Source: Rhizobium sp. RCAM05350
GTDB taxonomy: Bacteria; Pseudomonadota; Alphaproteobacteria; Rhizobiales; Rhizobiaceae
NCBI GenBank assembly: GCA_024426085.1
Contig: CP087976.1
Span: 124,001-188,000, forward strand
Reading direction: 5' to 3'
DNA: 64,000 bases
In this document: one piece after another, positions 11,533 through 20,912 of the stretch
Position numbering within the stretch: the stretch's first letter is position 1
Layout: every line of letters starts with the position of its first letter
Made by a program: the position numbers and the translations under genes
The notes under the pieces: generated by a model
The model's input: only the letters and a program-made list of their open reading frames with translations
Database searches by the model: none
Told to the model about the DNA's origin: nothing

Positions 11533-12262
11533 ATGGAAGACGTTATTTCGGAAATCGACCGGGCCTTCCGCTCGCTTCGGGCCGTCGATCTCGCACCCCG
11601 CCTGGAGCGAGGAATTCCCCGCTGGCCTTCGCATCCGCACCTGATCATCGACGAGACCATGAACCATGCCCATGACGGGTATTTCTGCCAGGGGATTGTC
11701 ATGGCGGAACATACCGGCGCCCATGTCGATGCACCCGCTCACAACCATCCGGGCGGACAGACGGTGGATGAGATCGACGTCGACACGCTGTTTGCGCCCG
11801 CCGTGCTCTACGAGTTCTCCGAACTCGAGCTCGAGGCCGGACAGCTGATCACGGCTGAAATGGTTGAAAGCTACGAGCGCGAACGCGGCGTCAAGGTCGG
11901 CAGCGGTGAGATTGCACTGGTCAATTTTGGCTGGATGAAGCGGCATTGGCGGTGCGACTGCCACGCACAATGGTACGCGACCAATGCTCCCGGCATGGCC
12001 GAAGATGCGGTCATTCTGTTCAAGGAACGCGGTATTCGCGCGATCGGCAGCGATACCGTCGCTTGCGAAATGGCGCTGGTCGACGGGAAGGCCGTGCATT
12101 CGCTCGGTCATGACAAGCATTGGCTCCCGAACGGCATCCTGATCATGGAGATGCTGGCTCGCCTCGAACAGGTCTCGCCGCGAAATTTCTTTGCCGCCGC
12201 ACCCCTGCCGTTTTTGCAGGGCTCCGGCTCTGCCGCTGCGTCCTCTCGCATTCTGTACCTAG
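11533..12262 (+). CDS. Cyclase family protein (kynurenine-formamidase-like metal hydrolase)
   Basis: Metal-dependent hydrolase of the cyclase/arylformamidase superfamily. The metal-binding motif EHTGAHVDAPAHNH is present at about residues 60-73, and a distal RAIGSDTVACE matches the conserved second half. Members hydrolyse formamides, isatin or cyclic amides. The frame changes near 12210: the corrected C-terminus reads LPLRPLAFCT and stops at 12260-12262, while the uncorrected frame would run on past the start of the next gene. It sits between the ABC transporter and an amidase, which suggests stepwise hydrolysis of an imported cyclic or N-acylated compound (inference). Confidence 0.8.
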
Positions 12263-12308
12263 CCCATCGTGGAGCTTGGATGATGGTTTTTGGAATGAGG
12301 TCGATACG

Positions 12309-13727
12309 ATGCTGACCAGCCGCAATGCCGCAGGGCCGATGTCGGACGCACCGGAGCTTTGCCGCCAAACTGCCACGGCACTGGCCAAAGCCTATGGAGA
12401 CGGTTCGTTGTCGCCAGTCGAGGTGGTCAGTGCAGCACTTGCGCGGGGCAAGCGACATCCAGGGGCAGTTCAATGCGTTTACTTTTATAGATGTCGATAG
12501 TGCCCTCGCGGCAGCACGAGCGTCCGAGGCGCGCTGGAGAAGAGGCGAGCCGCACTCGGCGATCGATGGTATTCCCACCACCGTCAAGGACATCGTGCAT
12601 GTCGAGGGTTGGTGTGTTCGCTACGGTAGCAAGACGACCGGACTAGACGTCCAGCGGCAGGACGCTCCTTCCGTCGCCAGGCTCAGGAAGGCGGGTGCCG
12701 TCTTCGTCGGGCAGACCACGACCTCCGAGTATGGATGGAAGGCAGTTACCGACAGCCCGCTGTTCTGGTGTCACGCGCAATCCCTGGAATCCCGCATTGA
12801 CGCCCGGCGGTTCCTCGGGAGGGGCGGCCGTGGCCGCCGCAAGCGGCGCGGGCGTCCTGCATCTTGGCACGGATGGCGGCGGATCGGTTCGTATACCGGC
12901 ATCCTTTACCGGCGTTGTAGGGCATAAGCCGACCTATGGCCGCGTCGCCCTTCATCCACCGAGTTCGTTTGGAACAGTTGCGCATATCGGGCCGCTAGCC
13001 CGCAGCGTGGCCGACGCGGCGCTAATGCTGGACATTATGTCGGGTCGAGACAAGCGCGACTGGACGCAGCCTCCTCTTCAGTTCGCCCCGATAATCTTAT
13101 CCCGGCTCGACTGGGCAGGCAAACGCATAGGGTACTGGAAGACCCCGTGCGTCGGCGGTGTCGATCCCGAGGTGGCGGCTTCGGTGGAAGCGGTGCTGGC
13201 CCGTCTGGTGGTCGCGGGTGCGGATATCGTCGAAATATCGCTTCCCTACCATGAGACTTTGCTGGAGGTTTACAATCGGCACTGGTGTGTCGGTGCCGCG
13301 AACCGCCTATCGGGCATTGATCCCGCCTCGACAGCCGGAGTTCGATGCAGGCCTGGTCGAAGCTGCGCGTATCGGGAATGGTTATACCTCTGTGGCACGC
13401 ATGGATGCCGAGCTTCAACGCGGTCGTTATGGCGCGGCGATGGATGCGCTGTTGGCGGAGTATGACTTCGTGATATCCCCGACTACGCCTATCCTGCCGT
13501 TCGAGGCGGGTCGCGATGTCCCGTTCGGTTGCGAGGGACGGAGTTGGGTTGAATGGTGCTCGTTTAGCTTTCCGATCAACCTTAGTCAGCAGCCTGCGTG
13601 TTCGATCCCATGCGGACTGAGCCGGGACGGCTTGCCAATCGGACTGCAGATTATCGGTGCGCGCGGAGATGATGCCGCCGTGTTAAGTGCTGCTCATTGT
13701 TTGGAAGAGGTATACGGAGTGACTTAG
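12309..13727 (+). CDS. Second amidase-signature hydrolase (frameshifted)
   Basis: Amidase-signature enzyme of about 470 residues when reconstructed from ATG 12309. The catalytic Lys is in GIPTTVKDIVH, the glycine-serine loop in LTPGGSSGGAAVAAASGAG, and the nucleophile region in LGTDGGGSVRIPASFTG. The C-terminal part has DFVISPTTPILPFEAGRD and CSIPCGLSRDGLPIGLQIIG, typical of the family. Breaks lie near 12450, 12770 and 13300. It is only distantly like the amidase at 5070-6424. As the last gene of the plus-strand run starting at 6692, it probably works in the same pathway. The 213 bases after it hold nothing I recognise before the convergent GntR gene. Confidence 0.85.
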
Positions 13728-13940
13728 GATCTGAAAGCGCGAATGCACCACTTAAAAAATACCAACGAAACTGAGTTGTATAGTAGTCAGGATTTTCATG
13801 GCTGGAGCCAAAGTCAGGCAGAAATTCCATTTATCCCCGCAGTGCAGATTTCCCTGGTCATCGCTCTCCAAAGCGAGCTTCAAAAACTACACACATTCAG
13901 GTGGCAACCCTTCAACAGATACGGTCTCTGCGGCCTGCGG

Positions 13941-14685
13941 TCAGTTTTCTCGGACCACATTGCTGAGAGGCGAGGCAGTCTCGTCCGAGAACCCCCGATA
14001 ACGAAGGTGGCTGCGGTTCAGATGTGCTCGCATTGCTTCGCGCTTGTGCTGGGTCCCCAGCGCTGATCGCCTCGCAGATGGCTTTGTGCTCTCGCACTGT
14101 GTTCTGGATATATTCGGGCGTTATAAGTCCAGGATTGAGCTCCTTGGAGAAGGCTGGCTGGGGAAGGATCCGAAGGCTCATCAGATTGAAGAACTCGATA
14201 AATGCACCGTTGTTCGTTGCCTCAGCGATTGAGCAATGGAAGGCGAAGTCGAGTTGATCCAAGGCAGCTTCGTCGTCAAGCGAGGCTTCGAACTGGCGTG
14301 CGGCGTTCCAGATATTGGATTCCTGCGCCCAGGAGCGACGGGTCGCCGCGAGGCCCGCGGCATGCACTTCAAACGCCATCCGAAGTTCCAGCAGATCCAT
14401 GAACGAAGTCCGCAGCCGTCGTAAAGGTGCCAGCGCCAGGTCCGCGTCGTGACCGCTTGTGTCTTCAGGCTGCGGCACACCACGAACGAATACACCCACG
14501 CCGTGGCGTGCTTCGACGATGCCATCGGATCGCAGTGCTGACACAGCCTCGCGTATAACCGTGCGGCTTACGCTGAACCGCTGTGACAGTTCGTTAAGGG
14601 ATCCGAGTTTGTCCCCCTTTGCGAGTTGGCTGTCGAGAATGTGACTCTTCACCGCCTGTATTGTCCGACTTGTCAGTGTATCCAA
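13941..14685 (-). CDS. GntR-family (FadR-type) transcriptional regulator
   Basis: Starts at 14685. The N-terminal winged helix (about residues 5-70) includes LNELSQRFSVSRTVIREAVS, RSDGIVEARHGVGVFV. The all-helical FCD ligand domain follows, with LLELRMAFEVHAAGLAA and DFAFHCSIAEATNN. A frame change near 14040 alters the end: the corrected tail reads AMRAHLNRSHLRYRGFSDE and stops at 13941, whereas the uncorrected frame runs to 13912. It is divergent from the RidA gene at 15158, with several copies of a short repeat between them (see 14753-15033). It is therefore the likely repressor of the RidA to dehydrogenase run. Confidence 0.85.
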
Positions 14686-14752
14686 GGCTCACCCATTCCG
14701 CTTGGCGCGCCATCCATCATGGTCATGGACGGAGATCTGCAGTTTTCACCGT

Positions 14753-14786
14753 AAGGTAGCACTACTTGGCATTGTGATGCTACCTC
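14753..14786. promoter_or_regulatory. Candidate GntR operator, inverted pair
   Basis: AAGGTAGCACT at 14753-14763 faces GATGCTACCTC at 14776-14786, so GGTAGCA and TGCTACC form arms separated by 16 bases. The same core recurs at 14990 and 15021. The site lies near the regulator's own start, so autoregulation is plausible. Binding is inferred from repeat structure only. Confidence 0.45.
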
Positions 14787-14989
14787 TGCAAATTCAAATT
14801 CGAATATCGGTGTGCGCACACTGCTTGAAATGACTCACGAATGTCGAACGTTCATGGCGATTTTCCACTAAGAACCCAAATAAATGTTTTTAGCGGGTGA
14901 TCGCAACTGCGAGCACCGTCCGAACGGAACATCTAGTAAAGGTCTGAATTATAATAATTTTATGAGTTGTCAATCCATAAAATCCTCAA

Positions 14990-15033
14990 GAGGTAGTATC
15001 TCCAAGTTTCCTATTGACATGAGGTACTATTTC
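14990..15033. promoter_or_regulatory. Candidate GntR operators, tandem pair over the RidA promoter
   Basis: GAGGTAGTATCTC (14990-15002) and GAGGTACTATTTC (15021-15033) are near-identical, imperfectly palindromic 13-mers spaced 31 bases start to start, close to three helical turns. The second lies between the -35 and -10 boxes of the predicted promoter, a position suited to repression. Confidence 0.5.
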
Positions 15034-15041
15034 AATAATTC
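15014..15041 (+). promoter_or_regulatory. Predicted sigma-70-type promoter for the RidA operon
   Basis: A perfect TTGACA at 15014-15019 is followed after 16 bases by TAATTC at 15036-15041. It is 117 bases upstream of the chosen RidA start and overlaps the second candidate operator. Confidence 0.4.
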
Positions 15042-15157
15042 TTAGCGCAAGAAAAGTGAGCCGACGACATCACCAACCAACATGGTTTGGGTGGCAAAAG
15101 GTTCCGGGAACGAAACTCAGCTTCAGGCGCACGCAAAAAATCAGGTGGAAAACTGCT

Positions 15158-15631
15158 ATGGGTGTCGTCACTGAACGCCTCTCCGAGCTCGGTATCGTAT
15201 TGCCTTCGATTGCCCCGGCGTCCGGCAATTACATTGCGCATCGGTTTGTCGGATCGCTCCTCTTCATCTCCGGCCAAATCCCGCGCATCGATGGCCGCGA
15301 GCATTTTGTCGGCGTGGTTGGACAGGATGTGACACCCGGAGATGGATATAGGGCCGCCCGTTTATGCGCATTGAACGTGGTCGCGCGGATCAGTGCCGCT
15401 CTTGATGGCGACCTCGATCGTGTCCTTGCATGTGTGCAGCTTCGCGGGTTCGTCAACGCGACGCCGGATTTCAAGGGGCATCCAGCGGTTATCGATGGAG
15501 CCTCCGATCTCCTCGTGGAAATCTTCGGAGAAAACGGGCGCCATGTCCGAACGGCGCTCGGCGCCGGATCGCTTCCGCGCGGCTCGTCCGTCGAGGTCGA
15601 TGCCGTATTTGAAGTCGCTATGAAATCCTGA
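15158..15631 (+). CDS. RidA/YjgF-family protein
   Basis: Small cytoplasmic protein of 157 residues. The family includes enamine/imine deaminases that clear reactive products of PLP enzymes, and related hydrolases. Family features are LFISGQIPRIDG, ARLCALNVVARISAAL, VLACVQLRGFVNATPDF, and a C-terminal ARTALG-like VRTALGAGSLPRGSSVEVDA. The RTALG region carries the conserved Arg. I start at ATG 15158, preceded by AGGTGGAA; an upstream GTG at 15056 would add a non-homologous leader. It leads the run with the polar amino-acid transporter and the aminotransferase, where an imine-handling enzyme makes sense. Confidence 0.85.
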   Translation: MGVVTERLSELGIVLPSIAPASGNYIAHRFVGSLLFISGQIPRIDGREHFVGVVGQDVTPGDGYRAARLCALNVVARISAALDGDLDRVLACVQLRGFVNATPDFKGHPAVIDGASDLLVEIFGENGRHVRTALGAGSLPRGSSVEVDAVFEVAMKS

Positions 15632-15655
15632 CGATAACAGGAGGGGGAAAGAGCC

Positions 15656-16411
15656 ATGAGCGAGAGCGCACAGTCCGAGAAAGCCATCGATATGATCGGC
15701 GTCAACAAATGGTATGGCCCATTGCAAGTGCTGAAGGGCATAAACCTCAACGTCGCTCGCGGTGAGCATATTGTTCTTTGTGGTCCTTCAGGCTCGGGCA
15801 AATCGACGCTGATCCGGTGCATCAATCACCTGGAGGAAATCCAGGAAGGCACGATTTTTGTCAACGGCACGCAACTGAGCCAAAAGGATCCTATGCGGAT
15901 TCTATCCGGCGCGACGTCGGCATGGTGTTCCAGCAGTTCAATCTTTTTCCACATCTCACGGTACTCGAAAACTGCATGCTGGCGCAGCGGCGCGTTCCGC
16001 AAGGCTTCCCTGACTGAGGCCAAGGAGAAGGCCATGCGACACCTCGATCGCGTGCATATTGCCGAGCAGGCACTCAAATATCCGGCGCAGTTGTCCGGCG
16101 GCCAGCAGCAGCGGGTGGCGATCGCGCGTGCACTCTGCATGGACCCAAAAATCATGTTGTTCGACGAGCCGACATCGGCGCTTGACCCGGAAATGGTGAA
16201 AGAGGTCCTCGATACAATGATCTCGCTCGCCGATGACGGGATCACCATGATCTGCGTAACCCACGAAATGGGGTTTGCTCGAGCCGTTGCGCACCGGGTG
16301 ATCTTTATGGATCGCGGTGAAATTGTCGAAAGCGCCAAGCCGGACGTTTTCTTCAGCAACCCGGCCCACGAGCGCACAAAGGCGTTCCTAAGCCAAATCC
16401 TGAACCATTGA
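15656..16411 (+). CDS. Polar amino-acid ABC transporter ATPase (compensating frameshifts)
   Basis: GlnQ/HisP-type ATPase. Walker [10 protein letters not shown] is at about residues 43-51, the signature [15 protein letters not shown], Walker [17 protein letters not shown], and the H-loop [10 protein letters not shown]. Between about 15895 and 16010 the expected [20 protein letters not shown] is read in another frame, and then the original frame returns. Thus one indel is cancelled by a second about 115 bases later and the Q-loop segment is scrambled in the nominal protein. Paired indels without a stop favour sequencing error. It serves the two permeases and the binding protein that follow. Confidence 0.9.
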   Translation: MSESAQSEKAIDMIGVNKWYGPLQVLKGINLNVARGEHIVLCGPSGSGKSTLIRCINHLEEIQEGTIFVNGTQLSQKDPMRILSGATSAWCSSSSIFFHISRYSKTACWRSGAFRKASLTEAKEKAMRHLDRVHIAEQALKYPAQLSGGQQQRVAIARALCMDPKIMLFDEPTSALDPEMVKEVLDTMISLADDGITMICVTHEMGFARAVAHRVIFMDRGEIVESAKPDVFFSNPAHERTKAFLSQILNH

Positions 16412-16421
16412 GGGTCGAGTG

Positions 16422-17090
16422 ATGAATTATACATTCGACTTCGCTCCGGTTGTCTCTGCATGGCCCATGCTGTTGCAAGGAGTACTGGGCACGTTGAGGA
16501 TGTCGTCGCTCTCCATGGTGTTTGGATTGAGCCTCGGTATCGTGTTCATGCTGATGCGAATGAGCAAGCAGGCAGGCATGCGTGCGATTGCGATCGGTTA
16601 CATCGAAATGATCCGCAATACGCCGATCCTTGTTCAGGTCTTTTTCGTATTCTTCGGCATGCCGGCGATTGGCATCCGGCTCAGCGGCGAGCAAGCGGCG
16701 ATCCTGGCAATGACGCTGAACTGTGCTGCCTATGCCGCTGAGATCGTTCGCGGCGGAGTGCAGTCCATCAGGCCGGGCCAGATCGAGGCGGGCAGAGCAC
16801 TCGGCTTGCAGACGCGCGATATCTATCGGTTCATCGTTCTCCGGCCGGCCATCCGGGCTGTTTATCCCGCGCTGTGCAGTCAATTTATCTTGTTGATGCT
16901 GAACTCCAGTCTCGTTTCATCGGTCTCAGCTGAAGAGTTGACATACTTCGCCCAAACTCTCGATCTGCAGACGTTCCGCAGCTTCGAAATCTATCTCACG
17001 CTCGGCGTCATCTATCTCCTGCTGTCCCAGTTCTTCTCCATCGCACTGGGCGTGATCGGCAGGGTCTATTTCTCCTATCCTGCAAAGTGA
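16422..17090 (+). CDS. Polar amino-acid ABC transporter permease
   Basis: Intact His/Glu/Gln/Arg-type inner-membrane permease of about 222 residues. Hydrophobic spans include LSMVFGLSLGIVFMLM and the region ILVQVFFVFFGMPAIGI. The coupling EAA motif is GQIEAGRALGLQTRDIY, and TPILVQ marks the family. An ATG at 16422 directly follows a GTG at 16419; I prefer the ATG. Together with the gene at 17100 it would form the heterodimeric membrane channel. Confidence 0.9.
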   Translation: MNYTFDFAPVVSAWPMLLQGVLGTLRMSSLSMVFGLSLGIVFMLMRMSKQAGMRAIAIGYIEMIRNTPILVQVFFVFFGMPAIGIRLSGEQAAILAMTLNCAAYAAEIVRGGVQSIRPGQIEAGRALGLQTRDIYRFIVLRPAIRAVYPALCSQFILLMLNSSLVSSVSAEELTYFAQTLDLQTFRSFEIYLTLGVIYLLLSQFFSIALGVIGRVYFSYPAK

Positions 17091-17099
17091 GGCGTTGCG

Positions 17100-17751
17100 A
17101 TGATCCGTCAATTTGGTCTTGGAGAGTTTGTCTTCCTGCTCGAAGGAGCGCGCTGGACAATTGTGCTTTCGCTTCTTGCTTTCACAGTCGGAGGCGCGCT
17201 CGGTCTGGCCGTGGCGCTCAGGCGCACCAGTAAGTGGAAGATGCTGCGCTTCATCATGGCAATATATATCCAGATGTTTCAAGGCACACCCTTGCTGGTC
17301 CAGCTATTCTTCGTCTATTTCGGCCTGCCGCTGCTCGGCTTCAAGGTCGATGTCTGGGTAGCACTAACGATCGGCCTGTCGCTCCATACCAGCGCCTTTC
17401 TCGGCGAAATCTGGCGTGGCAGCATCCAGGCCGTCCCAGCGGGGCAGAATGAGGCCGCCCAAGCCCTCGGCATTGGCTATGTCCACCGAATGGTCGATGT
17501 CGTTTTGCCACAAGCCTTTCGCATCGGACTTCCGGCGACCATCAGCTTCCTTGTCAATCTGATCAAGGGCACAGCGCTCGCCGCTTTGCTCGGCCTGACC
17601 GAGCTAACCCGTTCCGGTCAGCTGATGGCGAATATCACGTTTCAGCCGCTGCAGGTCTACGGGGCAGGTAGCGCTCATCTATTTCTTCATCTGCCTACCC
17701 CTGACCTATTGCAGTGCACGGATCGAACGGCGTCTCCACGCCGGGCGGTAA
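17100..17751 (+). CDS. Polar amino-acid ABC transporter permease, second subunit (frameshifted near its end)
   Basis: Partner permease of the same family: FQGTPLLVQLFFVYFGLPLLG, then the EAA loop AGQNEAAQALGIGYVHRM and IKGTALAALLGLTEL. Near 17665 the frame changes. The corrected tail reads ALIYFFICLPLTYCSARI and stops at 17751, giving about 217 residues; the uncorrected frame loses the last membrane span. Nine bases separate it from the preceding permease. Confidence 0.88.
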
Positions 17752-17789
17752 TCAAGAACACATGACAAAAACCAACCAGAGGTGACCAC

Positions 17790-18627
17790 ATGTTTAAGAC
17801 AGCATTTTCGTGTTCGACGGTCCTTTGCGGGTTTGCCGCCGCTCTTTTCGCCGTGTCCTCCTTTGCGGCAAATGCCCTGGCCGCTTCGCCCGGAGAGCTC
17901 AAGGCCAAAGGTACAGCCATCATCGGTGTCCAGATGGATCAGTTTCCATGGGGTTTCATCGATCAGAACGGTCAAAACGATGGCTTCGACATCGAGATCG
18001 CCCGAATGATTGCAAAGGAACTCGGTGTCGAGGTGAAGTTCGAACGGATCACCGGCCAGAACCGCATTCCACTTCTCGTCAACGGCAATGTCGATTTCCT
18101 GGTGCCGTCGATGACGATCACCGAGGAACGCGCAAAAGTCATCCAGTATGTCATCCCCTATTCGTCCAATGACATCACGCTTTGGGCAAAGAAGGATGCG
18201 GAAATCAAGGGCAATGATGACCTTGGCAAATATGTCATCGGCGTTAATCGGGGAAGCGTCTTCGAGACCGATCCTGGTCAAGGCAGCACCGCCGAACACG
18301 CAGATCAAGCGTTTTGATGATGACGCGACGACCGTGCAGGCGCTTCTTTCCGGTCAGGTCGATGCGATACTTGGGAGTGTGACCTACGGTCTTGTGATCA
18401 AACAGACAGGCTACGACACTCAGTTTGAGCGCAAGTACAAGGTTGCCGACAACTACCAGGGCATGGCCGTGCGCAGGGGCGATCAGCAAATGCTCGACTT
18501 TTTAAATGATTTCGTCACTCGCCACAGCGCGGATGGGTCGCTCGACGCTCTCTACAAGAAATGGATCGGCGTCGATCGCGCAAAACTTCCAACAACACTG
18601 CCGGGTATCGAGTTCACCGGCAAATAG
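17790..18627 (+). CDS. Amino-acid ABC transporter periplasmic binding protein (frameshifted)
   Basis: Family 3 solute-binding protein of about 278 residues. Its signal peptide covers about residues 1-31, ending ANALAASP. The mature part has GTAIIGVQMDQFPWGFID, DGFDIEIARMIAKELGVEV, DFLVPSMTITEERAKV and ALLSGQVDAILGSVTYG. A frame change near 18275 separates the two halves. The ligand would be polar and amino-acid-like from the family, but residues alone do not define it. It follows the ATPase and both permeases and lies just ahead of the hydantoinase pair. Confidence 0.88.
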
Positions 18628-18806
18628 AAACGCTGAAGCCTCGCGTGGCTGCGCAAGCGCCCCGCGACGACTTAAGAAACATCAACAACTGAAGAGCTCT
18701 TGGCCCCCGCCTGTACGTGTGGGCGGGGACAGGCCCCTGCACGTCAAAATTCCGCATTGCCGTGCACGGCGCACCAACAGTTCACTAACGGAGCATAGTC
18801 AAGAAA

Positions 18807-20898
18807 ATGACGAAAGATGGCAAGCAGATCAGGGTCGGTGTCGATATCGGTGGCACCTTCACCGACGTTGCGATGGAGGTAGGCATCACGCTCCATTCGA
18901 TCAAAGTACTGACCGATTATTCCTTTCCGGAAAACGCGATCGTCAAGGGTATTCGAGATGTGGCCGCGGTTGCCGGCGTCAATCTTTCCGAGATAGATAC
19001 GATTATCCATGGTACGACGCTCGCCACCAATGCACTGATCGAAAGGCGCAGGTGCCCGCACAGCCTTTATCACCACCAAGGGTTTTCGTGACGTCATCGA
19101 GATGCGTACGGAAAGCCGTTTCGAGCAGTACGATCTTGACATCGTTCTGCCGGCTCCTCTGGTCGCTCGTAACGAGCGCTTCGTCCTCGACGAGCGTATC
19201 GGTGCGGACGGCTCGGTGCTGAAGGCGCTGGATATTGCTGAGGTTGACGCGCTCTGCGATCGGATCGTTGCTGCGGGTTACGAGAGTGTCGCCATCGGCT
19301 TCATCCATTCCTATCTGAACGGCACTCACGAAAAGGCCGTGCGCGATCGGCTACTGGCCCGAAAGCCGGATATTTCCGTCTCTGTTTCGTCGGAAGTCTC
19401 GCCGCAGATGCGCGAGTTCCAGCGTTTCAACACGGTCTGCGCCAACGCCTTCGTCAAGCCGCTGATGGCATCCTATCTCAACCGCCTTGTCGGCCGCCTG
19501 ACCGAGGAAGGCACGCGCTGCCCGGTCTTCATGATTCACTCCGGCGGCGGCCTCATCAGTGTGGAAAGCGCTATCGAGTTTCCGGTTCGCCTGCTTGAAT
19601 CTGGTCCGGCAGGTGGCGCCATCTTCGCCGCCCATATCGCCAGCCGCTACGGTCTCGACCAGGTGCTTTCCTATGACATGGGTGGCACGACAGCGAAAAT
19701 TTGCCTGATCGAGAATCAGGCGCCGAAGACGTCGAAGACCTTCGAAGTGGCCCGTACCTGGCGCTTCAAGAAGGGCAGCGGCATGCCGATCTCCATACCG
19801 GTCATCGAAATGGTCGAGATCGGCGCCGGCGGCGGCTCGATCGCGACGATTGACAGCATGCGCCAGATCCGTGTCGGTCCGCACAGTGCCGGTTCCGAGC
19901 CGGGACCTGCGTGCTACGGACGCGGCGGCGCAAACCCCACCGTGACCGATGCCGACCTGATCCTTGGACGCCTTGATCCCGACGAGTTTGCCGGCGGCGC
20001 GATGAAGCTGGATCGGCCGGCCTCGCACCAAGCCATGAACGCCACCATCGCCTCCAAACTCGATACCGATATCGCGACCGCCGCTTATGGCCTCAGTGAA
20101 GTCGTCGATGAGAACATGAGCAATGCAGCTCGCATGCACGCGGTGGAGAACGGCAAGGAACTCTCTGAGTTCACCATGATCGCTTTTGGTGGTGCGGCCC
20201 CCATCCACGCTGCCCGCCTTTGCGAAAAACTCGGCATGTCGGAACTCTTGATTCCGCCGGGCGCCGGCGTCGGTTCGGCCATCGGCTTCCTGCGTGCGCC
20301 CTTCGGCTTCGAATCCGTCCGCAGCGCCTATAGCCGCCTCAACCGTTTCGATGCGGAAGCGATCAACCAGACGATCTCGGATTTGATCGCAGAAGCAACC
20401 TCCTTCGTGCGCTCCGGCGCGCCAGACGCCGATCCCGATCTCGAGTGCACGGCATACATGCGTTACGTCGGTCAAGGCTGGGAAGTGCCGGTCACGATCG
20501 AGGTGCGAGACTATGTCGATGCCGATGGCGGTCTGTTCCGGAGACTTTTCGATGAACAGTACGCGCATTTCTTCGGCCGTGTCATCGATGGCCTCGATGT
20601 CGAAATCGTCAGCTGGTCGCTGCGCGCCAGCTCGAAGGTTGCGCCGCCTCCCCGGATTGGCAGGACCGAAAGGCAGCGCCTGCGGCGGTGGAGTGGTACG
20701 CGCGAGATTTTTGATGTCCAGGAAGGTGTTTTCCAGACCGCATCGATCGTCTCGCGCGCCGACATGAGGCCGGGCGATTGGGTTGCCGGCCCCGCAGTCA
20801 TTACCGAACGTGAAACCTCGACCATCATCACGGCGAGCCGCGAGGTCGTCATGCAGGCCGATGGCTGCCTGCTCGTACGCGCCAAGCAAGTCGCCTGA
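18807..20898 (+). CDS. Hydantoinase/oxoprolinase subunit A (frameshifted near 19050)
   Basis: ATP-dependent ring-opening amidohydrolase subunit of the HyuA/OplA family, about 695 residues. The N-terminal VGVDIGGTFTDVAME is the nucleotide-binding motif of the actin-like fold, followed by IIHGTTLATNALIER. After a break near 19050 the rest is continuous: MIHSGGGLISVESA, YDMGGTTAKICLIE, IGAGGGSIATID and MIAFGGAAPIHAARLCEKLG. The family uses ATP to open hydantoins, 5-oxoproline, N-methylhydantoin or ketones (acetone carboxylase relatives). Residues seen here do not separate these. It is paired with subunit B 14 bases downstream. Confidence 0.9.
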
Positions 20899-20912
20899 AC
20901 GGAGGAAATACT

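Larger units (their letters stand above)
14686..15157. promoter_or_regulatory. Divergent intergenic region between the GntR gene and the RidA operon
   Basis: A 472-base, AT-rich gap with no convincing coding sequence. It contains four related copies of GAGGTAGYATC-like elements, and a sigma-70-like promoter in its right part, reading toward RidA. The AT-rich block around 14940-14985 (ATAATAATTTTAT) may hold the promoter facing the regulator gene. Confidence 0.6.

Noticed and set aside
13743-14066. Plus-strand ORF after the second amidase
   Set aside because: It overlaps the end of the GntR gene on the other strand and has no recognisable motif or ribosome-binding site.
14753-15033. Repeats between the GntR gene and RidA as a CRISPR array
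   Set aside because: The repeats are 11-13 bases, in both orientations and irregularly spaced, unlike CRISPR repeats; operators fit better.
19351-20889. Minus-strand ORF of 512 codons opposite hydantoinase subunit A
   Set aside because: Antisense shadow of a conserved gene, with Asp/Arg/His-rich low-information composition.
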